Shown: positions 7,544 to 17,895 of the stretch, piece by piece
Position numbering within the stretch: the stretch's first letter is position 1
Layout of the letters: every line of letters starts with the position of its first letter
Assembly (NCBI GenBank): GCA_007133565.1
Contig: SLMM01000202.1
Coordinates: 1-38,168 of the forward strand
DNA from: Bacteroidales bacterium
GTDB taxonomy: Bacteria > Bacteroidota > Bacteroidia > Bacteroidales > PUMT01
DNA: 38,168 nt
Direction of reading: 5' to 3'
Made by a program: the position numbers and the translations under genes
Notes under the pieces: model-generated
The model's database searches: none
What the model was told of the DNA's origin: nothing
The model's input: the letters and a program-made list of their open reading frames with translations, nothing else

Positions 7544-8482
7544 ATGAAAGGGAATATACTGACCGTAGTTTCGGTGAACATATCGGAAGCCAGGGGCACC
7601 GTTAAAAAACCCGTCCCTGTCATCCATCTCGGTGAAAAAGGAATTGAAGGTGATGCCCACGCCGGGCACTGGCACAGGCAGGTAAGCATTCTGGGCGAAG
7701 AGAGCATCCAGAGGTTTGGGAAAGAACTGGGACGGATACCTGGTCCTGGCGAGTTTGCAGAAAATATAACCACAAAAGGGGTGGAGCTTGGAGAAACGCT
7801 GCCTCTTGACAGGATAATATCAGAAAATACTGAACTCGAGATAACACAGATAGGTAAGAAATGCCACGGTACTGGTTGCGCCATTTATAACGAGACCGGC
7901 AATTGCGTAATGCCAAAGGAAGGTGTGTTCGCAAGGGTTATCAGGGGAGGGAAAGTGAAAGCGGGCGATAGGATGGAATATGTACCACGCCTCTACCGTT
8001 ACCTGGTAATCACCCTTAGCGACAGGGCAAGCACCGGCGAATATGACGACAGGAGTGGCCCCGCTATAAAAAGGTTTTTGGAAGGACATTTTGGACTGCT
8101 CAAAAGAGGAATACGGACTGATAATGTTATCATGCCCGATGATAAGGTGAAGCTGCGCGACCTGCTTGAGAGGTCCTGCAGGGGACAGTATGACTTTATC
8201 ATTACCACAGGGGGCACAGGTGTCGGCGTGCGGGATATCTGTCCGGATGTCATCAGACCGATGCTTGACAAGGAGATACCGGGTATCATGGAGATGATCA
8301 GGGTGAAATACGGCGCCGGTAAACCCAATGCACTTCTAAGCAGGGGCGTGGCGGGACTTATGGGGTCTGCATTTGTCTATACCCTTCCCGGAAGCGTCAG
8401 GGCGGTTAACGAGTACATGACGGAGATAGTGAAAACAATGGACCACCTGCTTTATATGTATCACGGTATAGATGCCCATTGA
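7544..8482 (+). CDS. MOSC domain - MogA/MoaB domain fusion (molybdopterin adenylyltransferase-like)
   Basis: N-terminal MOSC (GIEGDAHAGHWHRQVSIL, GEFAENITTKG, CHGTGCAIY, GVFARVIRGGKVKAGD), then a C-terminal MogA domain (VITLSDRASTGEYDDRSGP, FIITTGGTGVGVRDICPDV, TLPGSVRAVNEYM). Confidence 0.88.
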   Translation: MKGNILTVVSVNISEARGTVKKPVPVIHLGEKGIEGDAHAGHWHRQVSILGEESIQRFGKELGRIPGPGEFAENITTKGVELGETLPLDRIISENTELEITQIGKKCHGTGCAIYNETGNCVMPKEGVFARVIRGGKVKAGDRMEYVPRLYRYLVITLSDRASTGEYDDRSGPAIKRFLEGHFGLLKRGIRTDNVIMPDDKVKLRDLLERSCRGQYDFIITTGGTGVGVRDICPDVIRPMLDKEIPGIMEMIRVKYGAGKPNALLSRGVAGLMGSAFVYTLPGSVRAVNEYMTEIVKTMDHLLYMYHGIDAH

Positions 8483-8541
8483 GAATTCTGTATACAACCG
8501 CTTATGTGCCGTGGGATTATCCGGTTAAGAAGTAAAGGATA

Positions 8542-8560
8542 TATTATTTGTCAAATAATA
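8542..8560. promoter_or_regulatory. Perfect 9-bp inverted repeat with 1-bp spacer, possible operator
   Basis: TATTATTTG-T-CAAATAATA ends 4 bp before ATG 8565 (10 bp before ATG 8571). Confidence 0.4.
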
Positions 8561-8570
8561 ATAAATGATC

Positions 8571-9125
8571 ATGGAAAGAGAAAAAGCACTTGAACTTTTA
8601 TACGATCATGTAAAGGATGAGAAGATGCGGATTCACTGCCTGTCATCGGAAGCTGTGATGAAGGCACTTGCCAGGCGTCTGGGTGAGGATGAGGAGAAAT
8701 GGGGGCTTGCGGGACTGCTGCATGACATTGATGTGGAGGTTACCAACGCCGATCCCGAAAAACACGGACTTAAAGCCCCTGAAATACTTAATGATTACGG
8801 TCTCGACCCTGAGATAATCGATGCAATCACCATGCATAACGAAAAGGCATCCAAAAAGGAGAGAACTACAGTTTTCCAGCATGCGCTTGCTGCAGGAGAG
8901 ACCATTACCGGACTGGTGTATGCCACTGCACTGGTGTACCCCGACAAGAAGATCGCATCGGTCAAGCCTAAATCGGTTGTAAAGCGCATGAAAGAAAAAG
9001 CCTTTGCGGCTTCGGTAAACCGTGACCATATCAGGGAATGTGAAAAGATAGGCATCCCCCTGCCGGAATTTGCAGAGTTGTCGGTTAACGCCATGAAAGA
9101 GATCAGCGACGAGATAGGATTGTAA
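8571..9125 (+). CDS. HD/HDIG-domain phosphohydrolase-like protein
   Basis: HD motif context (LAGLLHDIDVEVTN...HGLKAPEIL...AITMHNEKA), HDIG family without a fused domain. ATG 8565 is an alternative start. Confidence 0.8.
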   Translation: MEREKALELLYDHVKDEKMRIHCLSSEAVMKALARRLGEDEEKWGLAGLLHDIDVEVTNADPEKHGLKAPEILNDYGLDPEIIDAITMHNEKASKKERTTVFQHALAAGETITGLVYATALVYPDKKIASVKPKSVVKRMKEKAFAASVNRDHIRECEKIGIPLPEFAELSVNAMKEISDEIGL

Positions 9126-9227
9126 AGTATGACAGATTTGCCCGGTAGTGACCGGTTTTGCAGAAACCTGTCCGGGTATTCAAAATTCCCTGAAACTCCG
9201 TTTAGCAGAAATAGATGTTGCAGCGGG

Positions 9228-10520
9228 TCAGCGGTGCGAACTCACCTGCCGTGTGCCTACCAGCCGGTCATAGCGGGTGCCGGGAGGGCGGTGGTATACC
9301 ATGATCAGATAGTCGTTACCGGTTTCAAAAAAATTGCCTTCAAAAGGTGCATGGTCTGCGGTTTCAGCACCATCTTCCCTGAATACAAATTTGTAGTTGT
9401 AATATCCCTGCTTTAGAAGCATGCCAAGCTCATAGGCCTGGTTGTCGAAATTGTATATCATGGTGTTCCAGTGGTAAAAGTTCCAGTCGCTCAGGGCTCC
9501 CATCACATAAACATTTCCGTTGTCGTACGGGGTATCCCATGGAAGGGTGAACCATACCATCATATAGTCGGCATCGTAGGAAGGGGTTCGGCCCTCCTCG
9601 TTCCTTACCAGAAACCTCCCGTTTATGTCATGATGGGAAAAATACCTGCTGAACTGGCGAGGCTGTGAAGCGTGAAGTTCAACATGGTTTATCCCTCCTG
9701 AAAACTCTATGCTCCTTATAAATTGAGTCAGGTACCTTGTGCTTTTGGTGTCAAAATTCCGGAACTCGTTTCCGGCCGGGAACACCAGATCTTCTTCGTG
9801 TTCATAGACGATTTCCCTGTCCCTTATATACATGGGCATGAGGGGACCTGCAACATTGTCAGCCCTGCCGTTCTGCATGACTGTTACATGAAGCTCAGAC
9901 ATGGGGTCGGTAATGGTAAGTTCAGGATGTCTTATGCTGAATGTTAACTGCTGGTGAGTGTCATAGTAACGGGTCAGGTGCGGCCTGTGAACCCTGACTG
10001 TTATGTTGACACCTGACTGGCTCACCATAAATCTCCTGGTAAGCACAATATCGTTCTCGTCAAAATCCTTATACACCTTGACAACATAGTTGCCGGGAAG
10101 CGTCAGGTTTATGTCATAGTTAGGTATTTCAAGGGAGTAATGGGTATACTGTACAAAAGTATTGAAGGAAAACCTGTAGTTGTCTATGTTATTCTCGTAA
10201 AAACCGTCAATGTAATCTGAGGGAAACAACGACGATGGCGTCCAGTCGGCATTGCAATGGATGATCCTGTACTGGTAATTTTTAACATCACCATCGAGGT
10301 CGTCAAAGCTGAAATGAAGTTTTTCGCCGCTGCCCAGTTCAATTACCGGATAGGACATTTCCCAGCCTTTGACATGCATCTGGACGGTCCTTATATTATC
10401 GCTGTATACATAGTCCTCATAAATCCATGTTCCTGATGCTTCTGCATACAATGTGAAACAGAACAGCAGCATGGCTGTCAGAGGTTTTATTTCCTGCCAG
10501 GTGAACTGAACATTTCTCAT
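9228..10520 (-). CDS. DUF5103 (type 9 secretion plug-like) exported protein
   Basis: N-terminal hydrophobic signal. Sequence resembles the Bacteroidota DUF5103 family (YSDNIRTVQMHVKGWEMSYPVIELGSGEKLHFSFDDLDGDVKNYQYRIIHCNADW). Confidence 0.75.
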   Translation of the reverse strand: MRNVQFTWQEIKPLTAMLLFCFTLYAEASGTWIYEDYVYSDNIRTVQMHVKGWEMSYPVIELGSGEKLHFSFDDLDGDVKNYQYRIIHCNADWTPSSLFPSDYIDGFYENNIDNYRFSFNTFVQYTHYSLEIPNYDINLTLPGNYVVKVYKDFDENDIVLTRRFMVSQSGVNITVRVHRPHLTRYYDTHQQLTFSIRHPELTITDPMSELHVTVMQNGRADNVAGPLMPMYIRDREIVYEHEEDLVFPAGNEFRNFDTKSTRYLTQFIRSIEFSGGINHVELHASQPRQFSRYFSHHDINGRFLVRNEEGRTPSYDADYMMVWFTLPWDTPYDNGNVYVMGALSDWNFYHWNTMIYNFDNQAYELGMLLKQGYYNYKFVFREDGAETADHAPFEGNFFETGNDYLIMVYHRPPGTRYDRLVGTRQVSSHR

Positions 10521-10675
10521 TTGTTATTGTTTTTTCATTAAATGTTAACGGTCATCCGACCCGTTAATTGTTAAAGAATTAACAAAGGGGGTCAATAGCT
10601 TCAAAAAGAGTATATGATCAACAATTTATTTATCAATTATTAATGGTTACATGTCACAGGTTTTTACAAATTAAC

Positions 10676-10683
10676 TAAATTTG
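10676..10683 (+). promoter_or_regulatory. Candidate Bacteroidota -7 element for the nqr operon
   Basis: TAAATTTG matches TAnnTTTG, about 32 bp before ATG 10715. No clear -33 box. Confidence 0.45.
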
Positions 10684-10714
10684 TTGCATTTTCAGGAAAT
10701 ATCAACAGAATAAG

Positions 10715-12067
10715 ATGTCGAAGGTAATAAAGATTAAAAAAGGCCTGAACATCCCCTTGAAGGGCAAAGCCGAAAAAGTACTGACAGACCCCGGCCTCCC
10801 GGGCAAGTTTGCGGTCAAACCGATTGATTTTCCGGGCATAAGGCCAAAGATGCTGGTGCGCCCCGATGATGCTGTAAAGGCCGGGACTCCACTCTTTTTT
10901 GACAAGTACAAACCCGGTGTGATGTTTACATCACCCGTAAGTGGCCGGGTTGTTGCGGTGAACCGTGGTGAGCGCCGTAAAATACTGGAGGTGGTCATAA
11001 AACGGGATGACAGGATCGATTACGAGGATTTTGGCAAGGCTGATCCCGGATCGCTTGACCGTAAGGATGTTGTGGAGCGCCTGCTGAAAAGTGGTCTCTG
11101 GCCCCTGCTTCGCCAGCGCCCATATGGAATTATTCCCGGCCCAAACGACACGCCTCGTTCGATCTTCATTTCAGGGTTTGATACCGCACCTCTTGCACCG
11201 GATTACGATTTTGTAATGCAGGATAGCAGATCAGAGTTCAGGACGGGCATTGATGTTCTGAAAAAGCTTTCCGGTGGGAAGGTCTATCTTAACCTTAACG
11301 GTGATTATCCTCCCTCAGATGTATTTAAGGATTTGAGCGGAATTGAGTATAATTATTTTTCCGGGCCACACCCGGCGGGCAATGTCGGTGTGCATATTCA
11401 CCATCTTGATCCGGTTCATAAAAATGGTGCCGTGTGGTACATTAACCCCCAGGATATCCTCGTTCTGGGCCGACTGTTTCTCAACGGAACTGTTGATTTT
11501 TCCAGAATTATTGCGCTTACCGGGTCAGAGATTGTAAAACCTCGCTACTACCGTTCAATGATGGGGGCCTCGGTTAATATCCTGGTAAAGGACAATGTAA
11601 ATGAAGGCAACAACCGCTATATAAGCGGTAATGTCCTTACCGGCAAAAGAATTCCATCGGGAGGGTTTGTTGGCTTTTACGATTCTCAGGTAACAGTGAT
11701 ACCGGAAGGAGATAATTACAGGTTTATGGGCTGGGCGTCACCCGGACTGGACCGGTTCAGTGCTTCGCGCTCCTTCTTCTCCTGGCTTATGCCGGGAAAA
11801 GATTACAGGCATGACACCAACTACAATGGCGGCGAGAGGGCTTATGTCATGACCGGTCAGTATGAAAGGGTTCTGCCTATGGACATTATTCCGCAACAGC
11901 TTGTTAAGGCCATTATGGTTGAAGATATTGACAAGATGGAGAACCTGGGTATTTATGAAGTGGTTGAAGAGGACCTTGCCCTGTGTGAATATGTATGCAC
12001 CTCAAAGATTGAGGTTCAGACGTTACTCCGGCGCGGGATAGAGCTTATGATAAGGGAGACCATCTGA
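10715..12067 (+). CDS. nqrA: Na+-translocating NADH:quinone reductase subunit A
   Basis: NqrA-like N-terminus (IKIKKGLNIPLKGKAEK) and MLVRPDDAVKAGTPLFFDK. First gene of an nqrABCDEF order. Confidence 0.93.
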   Translation: MSKVIKIKKGLNIPLKGKAEKVLTDPGLPGKFAVKPIDFPGIRPKMLVRPDDAVKAGTPLFFDKYKPGVMFTSPVSGRVVAVNRGERRKILEVVIKRDDRIDYEDFGKADPGSLDRKDVVERLLKSGLWPLLRQRPYGIIPGPNDTPRSIFISGFDTAPLAPDYDFVMQDSRSEFRTGIDVLKKLSGGKVYLNLNGDYPPSDVFKDLSGIEYNYFSGPHPAGNVGVHIHHLDPVHKNGAVWYINPQDILVLGRLFLNGTVDFSRIIALTGSEIVKPRYYRSMMGASVNILVKDNVNEGNNRYISGNVLTGKRIPSGGFVGFYDSQVTVIPEGDNYRFMGWASPGLDRFSASRSFFSWLMPGKDYRHDTNYNGGERAYVMTGQYERVLPMDIIPQQLVKAIMVEDIDKMENLGIYEVVEEDLALCEYVCTSKIEVQTLLRRGIELMIRETI

Positions 12068-12117
12068 CAGGTTAACAGGAGCATGGAAAGATATTGACAA
12101 AACAAACTATAGAACAA

Positions 12118-13284
12118 GTGAAGTTACTCAGGAAACAGATTGATAAGATAAAGCCTCACTTTCAGAAGGGCGGCCGTTTTGAGATGCTGCACTCGACCTT
12201 TGATGCATTTGAGACTTTTCTTTTTGTACCGGACAAGGTCACATCAAAGGGTGCTCATATTCGCGACAGCATAGATATGAAAAGGACCATGGCTGTTGTT
12301 GTCGCTGCAATGGTCCCGACTCTTTTATTCGGCATGTGGAATGTAGGCCACCAGCACTTTATTGCAACGGGGATTGATGCCGGGTTCTGGCAGGAATTTA
12401 TGCACGGGCTGATAAGGGTAATGCCAATCGTGGTGGTTTCTTACGTAAGCGGACTTGCTGTGGAGTTTATTTTTGCCCAGATTCGGGGGCATGAGGTCAA
12501 TGAAGGGTTTCTGGTTACAGGCATGCTGATACCCCTGATTGTCCCGGTAGATGTCCCCCTCTGGATGGTTGCCGTCGCCACTGTTTTTGCAGTAATAATA
12601 GGCAAGGAGGTTTTTGGGGGCACGGGCATGAACATTCTGAACCCGGCTCTTACGGCAAGGGCCTTTCTGTTTTTTGCCTATCCCACATATATGTCGGGCG
12701 ACTTTGTGTGGATCAGCGGACTTCTAAAGGGAGAGGGAATAGTAGACGGGTTTTCCGGTGCTACACCGCTTGCCAATGCCTCTCTTGGAAATATTGAGGC
12801 CATTCCCTCATCAATGGCAATGTTTATTGGAACCATACCCGGTTCGATCGGTGAAACATCCACCGTTGCAATTCTTATCGGGGCACTAATATTATGGTTT
12901 ACCGGTGTGGGAAGCGTGAAGATCATGGCTTCAGTGTTTGTTGGCGGACTGGTTATGGGGGGTATTCTGAATATTTTTGCTGTGAACCCTTTCATGGAGA
13001 TCCCTGCATGGGAGCACCTGATTATGGGTGGATTTGCCTTTGGTGCGGTTTATATGGCTACTGACCCGGTAACTGCTACACAGACTGAGAGGGGGAAGTA
13101 TATTTACGGATTCCTTGTCGGGTTCCTGGCAATTCTTATCAGGGTTCTCAATCCTGCCTATCCGGAGGGTATGATGCTGGCCATCCTGTTTATGAATGTT
13201 TTTGCACCCCTGATCGACCATAACGTGATGCAGGCTAATATCAAAAGAAGGCTTAAGAGGGCAGCAGCAGGTACAAATAAATAA
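12118..13284 (+). CDS. nqrB: Na+-translocating NADH:quinone reductase subunit B
   Basis: KIKPHFQKGGRFEMLHSTFDAFETFLFVPDKVT and the SGAT flavinylation motif (GFSGATPLA). Start uncertain: GTG 12118 fits the family N-terminus, TTG 12094 is the track start. Confidence 0.93.
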   Translation: MKLLRKQIDKIKPHFQKGGRFEMLHSTFDAFETFLFVPDKVTSKGAHIRDSIDMKRTMAVVVAAMVPTLLFGMWNVGHQHFIATGIDAGFWQEFMHGLIRVMPIVVVSYVSGLAVEFIFAQIRGHEVNEGFLVTGMLIPLIVPVDVPLWMVAVATVFAVIIGKEVFGGTGMNILNPALTARAFLFFAYPTYMSGDFVWISGLLKGEGIVDGFSGATPLANASLGNIEAIPSSMAMFIGTIPGSIGETSTVAILIGALILWFTGVGSVKIMASVFVGGLVMGGILNIFAVNPFMEIPAWEHLIMGGFAFGAVYMATDPVTATQTERGKYIYGFLVGFLAILIRVLNPAYPEGMMLAILFMNVFAPLIDHNVMQANIKRRLKRAAAGTNK

Positions 13285-13297
13285 AACACAACGAGAG

Positions 13298-14023
13298 ATG
13301 AAGCAGAGTAACACCTATATCTTCCTATACTCTTCGGCAATGGTTGTCATTGTAGCCGCTGTGCTTTCGGTGGTTGCAACGGTCCTGAGGCCATACCAGG
13401 AGCTGAATATCGAGATTGCCAAAAAACTGGATATACTGAGAAGCGTTGAAAAGGCCGAACTCGCGACAGAGGTGCGCGACCGGAACGCTTATGTAGAGGA
13501 GGAATTTGAAAAGTACATAGTTGATACTTATGTGATTGATCATCTTGGCGAAAGAAAGGAGGGCATTGATGCATTTGCCGTAAACATGCGTGACGAGATG
13601 CGCAAACCCCTTGAGGAACGAAATCTGCCTGTATTTGTGGCAAGAGATGACGACGGCCGTGAAAATTATATTTTTCCGGTTCATGGAAGGGGCCTGTGGG
13701 GGCCTGTTTTCGGGTATGTTGCACTGGAGGATGATTTTAATACTATATTCGGCGTCATATTTGACCATGAAAGTGAGACGCCGGGACTGGGTGCTGAGAT
13801 AAGCGAACCTTTCTTTGAGAATCGGTTCAAAGGGAAAAAGCTGTTTGACGATGCAGGTGAATTTGTATCGGTAAGGGTGACAAAGCCCGGTATTGTTGCC
13901 CCCGGAGACCATAATGTTGACGGGATCTCAGGCGGGACCATCACCAGCCAGGGTGTTGAGGAGATGCTGTATGATGTTCTGGGCAGTTACAGAAGATATT
14001 TCGAAAAACGGAAAAATATTTAG
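13298..14023 (+). CDS. nqrC: Na+-translocating NADH:quinone reductase subunit C
   Basis: N-terminal TM helix, HGRGLWGPVFGYVAL, FMN attachment-type motif DGISGGTITSQGVEEML. Confidence 0.92.
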   Translation: MKQSNTYIFLYSSAMVVIVAAVLSVVATVLRPYQELNIEIAKKLDILRSVEKAELATEVRDRNAYVEEEFEKYIVDTYVIDHLGERKEGIDAFAVNMRDEMRKPLEERNLPVFVARDDDGRENYIFPVHGRGLWGPVFGYVALEDDFNTIFGVIFDHESETPGLGAEISEPFFENRFKGKKLFDDAGEFVSVRVTKPGIVAPGDHNVDGISGGTITSQGVEEMLYDVLGSYRRYFEKRKNI

Positions 14024-14025
14024 AG

Positions 14026-14679
14026 ATGAGTAAAACGGAAAGGGAGCCGATGTTTTCGGCAAAGAACATAAAACTTTTAAGTACACCGCTGAACGATGAG
14101 AATCCCATAACTGTGCAGGTTCTTGGGATATGTTCAGCACTTGCTGTTACGGTTAAACTGGAGCCCGCTGTGGTGCTTGCCGTTGCCGTGGTCGCGGTTA
14201 TGGGTTCTGCAAACGTCATAATCTCGGTGCTCCGTAAAACGATACCCAACAGGATAAGGATTATTGTACAACTCGTGGTTATTGCCTCGCTTGTTATTCT
14301 GGTAGACCAGGTTCTGAAAGCATTCTTTTATGATGTCAGCAGGCAGCTTTCGGTCTTTGTTGGGCTGATAATAACCAATTGTATCATTATGGGGAGGCTT
14401 GAGGCATTTGCGCTGGGCAACAGGATCTGGCCCTCTTTCCTTGATGGCGTGGGTAACGCAGCAGGTTATGGCTGGATACTTATAGTAGTAGCTTTTTTCA
14501 GGGAGTTGCTGGGGTCGGGTACCGTATGGGACTACCCGGTAATGGAGAAGCTCGGGTTATTCAATATCGGCTATGAGAATAACGGTTTTATGATACTGCC
14601 CCCTATGGCCCTTATTACTGTCGGTGTAATTATCTGGGTCCAGAGATCCAGGAACAGAAAACTGATTGAATCAAAATAA
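14026..14679 (+). CDS. nqrD: Na+-translocating NADH:quinone reductase subunit D
   Basis: Multi-TM protein with the conserved Cys regions LGICSALAVT and ITNCIIMGRLEAFA. Confidence 0.93.
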   Translation: MSKTEREPMFSAKNIKLLSTPLNDENPITVQVLGICSALAVTVKLEPAVVLAVAVVAVMGSANVIISVLRKTIPNRIRIIVQLVVIASLVILVDQVLKAFFYDVSRQLSVFVGLIITNCIIMGRLEAFALGNRIWPSFLDGVGNAAGYGWILIVVAFFRELLGSGTVWDYPVMEKLGLFNIGYENNGFMILPPMALITVGVIIWVQRSRNRKLIESK

Positions 14680-14691
14680 AATACCTGAAAC

Positions 14692-15309
14692 ATGGAAGGA
14701 TTGGTCAATATATTCGTAAGGTCTGTTTTTATAGACAATATGGTGTTTGCCTATTTTCTGGGTATGTGCTCATACCTGGCGGTGTCGAAGACCGTGAGCA
14801 CTGCAAACGGTCTGGGCATTGCAGTAATTTTTGTCCTGGGCATCACCGTTCCAGTCAATTATCTTATTGAAAACTATTTTCTCAGTGCAGGAGCAATGGC
14901 ATGGCTTGGTCCGGGCTTTGAAGCAGTTGATCTGAGCTTTCTGAGCTTTATCATGTTCATTGCGGTTATTGCTTCGATGGTGCAGCTTGTTGAGATGACG
15001 GTCGAAAAGTTTGCGCCCGCGCTGTATTCCTCGCTTGGTATATTCCTGCCGCTGATTGCAGTTAATTGTGCAATCCTGGGCGGTTCACTTTTTATGCAGG
15101 AGAGAGAATATGCAAATATTGCCGAAGCCGCATCATTCGGCCTTGGATCAGGCGTCGGGTTCTATCTTGCCATTGTCGGTATTGCCGCAATACGCGAAAA
15201 GATTAGGTACTCAAATGTGCCTGGGCCTCTTCGTGGACTGGGGATTACATTTATAGTGACCGGCCTGATGGGAATAGCATTTATGAGTTTTATGGGAATA
15301 AAGCTGTAG
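14692..15309 (+). CDS. nqrE: Na+-translocating NADH:quinone reductase subunit E
   Basis: Multi-TM protein with [12 protein letters not shown] and [17 protein letters not shown]. Confidence 0.93.
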   Translation: MEGLVNIFVRSVFIDNMVFAYFLGMCSYLAVSKTVSTANGLGIAVIFVLGITVPVNYLIENYFLSAGAMAWLGPGFEAVDLSFLSFIMFIAVIASMVQLVEMTVEKFAPALYSSLGIFLPLIAVNCAILGGSLFMQEREYANIAEAASFGLGSGVGFYLAIVGIAAIREKIRYSNVPGPLRGLGITFIVTGLMGIAFMSFMGIKL

Positions 15310-15343
15310 TGCAGGGGTTAAAACAATATTAAAGTAAACAAAA

Positions 15344-16600
15344 ATGATATTATCAGCATCACCGGGGTTAATAATAATAATCAGCATTGCCGTTTTTTAT
15401 CTGGTTATTCTGACCCTGGTATCTATTCTGCTATATGCAAAATCAAAACTGACGCCCTCGGGTGCGGTGAAACTTACCATAAATGAAGATAAGGAACTGT
15501 CTGTTCAACCGGGCTCAACAGTTCTTTCAACATTATCTGAAAACAGTATATACCTGCCTTCGGCCTGTGCAGGAGGAGGTACCTGCGGCATGTGTAAATG
15601 CCAGGTTGTTGAGGGGGGAGGGTCTATCCTGCCGACCGAAAAAGACTTCTTTACTCGTCGGGAGCAGATTGAGAAGTGGAGGCTGGGCTGCCAGGTGAAG
15701 ATAAGAGAGGACATGAAGATAAAGGTTCCCGAAGAGGTCATGGGGATAAGAAAATGGGAGTGTGAGGTAGTAAGCAACAGCAACGTCGCAACATTTATAA
15801 AGGAGTTTGTCGTAAAGCTTCCCGAAGGGGAGGAGCTGAATTTCAAATCGGGAGGTTATATTCAGATCGATGTGCCCAAAGTTGAGGTTGATTTCAAGGA
15901 TATTGAAGTGGAGGAAGAGTTTCGTGATGAATGGGACCAGTTCAATATGTGGGACCTCAGGATGAAAAATCCTGAACCTACCTACCGGGCCTATTCAATG
16001 GCCAACCATCCAGCAGAGGGTAATATCATAATGTTGAATATACGGATCGCGACGCCACCCTGGGACAGGTCGAAGGGTGCTTTCATGAATGTAAATCCGG
16101 GTGTCTGTTCATCCTATATCTTTTCAAGGAAACCCGGCGACAAGGTTACGATATCGGGACCGTATGGTGACTTCTTTATAAAGGAAACTGACAATGAGAT
16201 GGTGTATATAGGAGGAGGTGCAGGCATGGCGCCCCTGAGGTCTCATTTATTCCATCTTTTCCAAACCATGAAGACCGGCAGGAAGGTGTCATACTGGTAC
16301 GGCGCCCGTTCGCTCAGGGAGGTGTTTTATGAGGAAGATTTCAGGAAGATTGAAAAGGAGTTCCCGAACTTCTCATTCAATATAGCTCTGTCAGAGCCAA
16401 AGCCTGAAGACAACTGGGATGGTTACACAGGTTTCATTCATCAGGTGGTTTATGACAACTACCTCAGCAAGCATGATGATCCCGACGACATTGAATATTA
16501 CCTGTGCGGACCGCCCATGATGAATGACGCCGTTTTGAAGATGCTTTATGATCTTGGCGTACCCGATGAAATGGTTGATCTTGATGATTTTGGCGGATGA
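15344..16600 (+). CDS. nqrF: Na+-translocating NADH:quinone reductase subunit F
   Basis: N-terminal TM, 2Fe-2S ferredoxin motif ([18 protein letters not shown]...RLGCQVK), FAD/NAD domains ([33 protein letters not shown]). Confidence 0.95.
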   Translation: MILSASPGLIIIISIAVFYLVILTLVSILLYAKSKLTPSGAVKLTINEDKELSVQPGSTVLSTLSENSIYLPSACAGGGTCGMCKCQVVEGGGSILPTEKDFFTRREQIEKWRLGCQVKIREDMKIKVPEEVMGIRKWECEVVSNSNVATFIKEFVVKLPEGEELNFKSGGYIQIDVPKVEVDFKDIEVEEEFRDEWDQFNMWDLRMKNPEPTYRAYSMANHPAEGNIIMLNIRIATPPWDRSKGAFMNVNPGVCSSYIFSRKPGDKVTISGPYGDFFIKETDNEMVYIGGGAGMAPLRSHLFHLFQTMKTGRKVSYWYGARSLREVFYEEDFRKIEKEFPNFSFNIALSEPKPEDNWDGYTGFIHQVVYDNYLSKHDDPDDIEYYLCGPPMMNDAVLKMLYDLGVPDEMVDLDDFGG

Positions 16601-17601
16601 TGAAGAGGCTTCTGATAATTTTTCTTTCAGTTGTTCTGATCAGCTCATGCAGGAGCGAATCCGGAAGGGTTTTTCTATTCCTTGACGGGTTTACCCAGGG
16701 GACCAGTTATTTTATTGCATATAACTCTCCCGACTCGATTGATTATCATGATGAAATAAAGGAATTGTTCAGACAGATAGACAATTCCATGTCCATTTAC
16801 AATGAAAGCTCGGTTATATCGGCCATAAACCGCAATGATCCTTTCGCTGAGCCTGACGACTATTTCATGACCGTTTTTAAAAGAGCGATGGAGATATCCG
16901 AAAAGACCGGAGGAGCATTTGATATAACTGTAGGACCGCTGGTCAATGCATGGGGCTTTGGTTTTACCGAAAGGGAGAATATAACACCCGGGCTGATCGA
17001 TAGTCTGATGGATTTTACCGGCTGGCAAAAAGTGCGTTATGAAGAAGGAGAGATTGTGAAGGATGATGAGAGGATAATAATCGATATGAATGCCATTGCC
17101 AAAGGATTTTCCGTTGATGTTGTTGCCGGTTTTTTTGACGACATGGGAATTGCCGATTACATGATAGAGGTTGGGGGAGAGATACGCGTAAAAGGCACCA
17201 ACAGAAATGATCAGTTGTGGCGGATTGGCATAGACAAACCAGTTGAAGACCCTGCGGCCATTTCGAGGGAGCTTCAGGAGGTGCTTCATCTAACTGATGC
17301 GTCGCTTGCAACGTCGGGCAATTACAGGAGGTTTTATATACAGGACGGCCAACGGTTTGCTCATACCATTGACCCTTTTACTGGTTATCCTGTCAGGCAT
17401 AACCTCCTGAGCGCAACGGTCATTACCTCGACATGTATGGATGCCGACGCTTTTGCAACAGCCTTTATGGTGATGGGACTTGAAAAGAGCATGGAACTTG
17501 CAGCAGCTCATCCGGATATAGAGGCCTACTTCATCTATGACCTGAACGGTGTCTCAGCAGTTGCCCATACAGATGGGGTAGCTGAGATGATCAGGAGGTG
17601 A
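16597..17601 (+). CDS. apbE: FAD:protein FMN transferase (ApbE), lipoprotein
   Basis: Lipobox (VVLISSC), [56 protein letters not shown] overlaps the nqrF stop. Confidence 0.92.
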   Translation: MMKRLLIIFLSVVLISSCRSESGRVFLFLDGFTQGTSYFIAYNSPDSIDYHDEIKELFRQIDNSMSIYNESSVISAINRNDPFAEPDDYFMTVFKRAMEISEKTGGAFDITVGPLVNAWGFGFTERENITPGLIDSLMDFTGWQKVRYEEGEIVKDDERIIIDMNAIAKGFSVDVVAGFFDDMGIADYMIEVGGEIRVKGTNRNDQLWRIGIDKPVEDPAAISRELQEVLHLTDASLATSGNYRRFYIQDGQRFAHTIDPFTGYPVRHNLLSATVITSTCMDADAFATAFMVMGLEKSMELAAAHPDIEAYFIYDLNGVSAVAHTDGVAEMIRR

Positions 17602-17788
17602 CTTTTTCGTTGCACGGCTCTTCACTGCCGCATCCGCATGTAATGCCCTTCCGTTCAAGTATGGGAGTGCTTCTGCATGAACCACCTGAAAATTTTCCGT
17701 CACGGACAAAAAACAGCCTCACCGAGAGTGCTCCAACAGCCAGGACCACTAAAACAAGTGTTATGAGTATGAGATTAAGGATTTCCAT
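17591..17788 (-). CDS. Small Cys-rich single-TM protein, NqrM-like
   Basis: [65 protein letters not shown]. One N-terminal TM then four Cys (SC...TCGCG...PC), as in NqrM (DUF539). Convergent with apbE. Confidence 0.65.
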   Translation of the reverse strand: MEILNLILITLVLVVLAVGALSVRLFFVRDGKFSGGSCRSTPILERKGITCGCGSEEPCNEKVTS

Positions 17789-17895
17789 ATCTGCATGTTT
17801 TAATTTAATAAACACTTATCAGTGGTAATTGTTTGCACATTTCCTGTATAATACTCCGGAGGATCAGTTTCTGCGGTTTCAGACACTGATAATTG

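Noticed and set aside
9139-9176. Possible bidirectional terminator (CCCGG...CCGGTTT-tgcag-AAACCTG-TCCGGG) between the HD gene and the DUF5103 gene
   Set aside because: Stem is plausible but imperfect and without a T run on either side; not strong enough to list as a feature.
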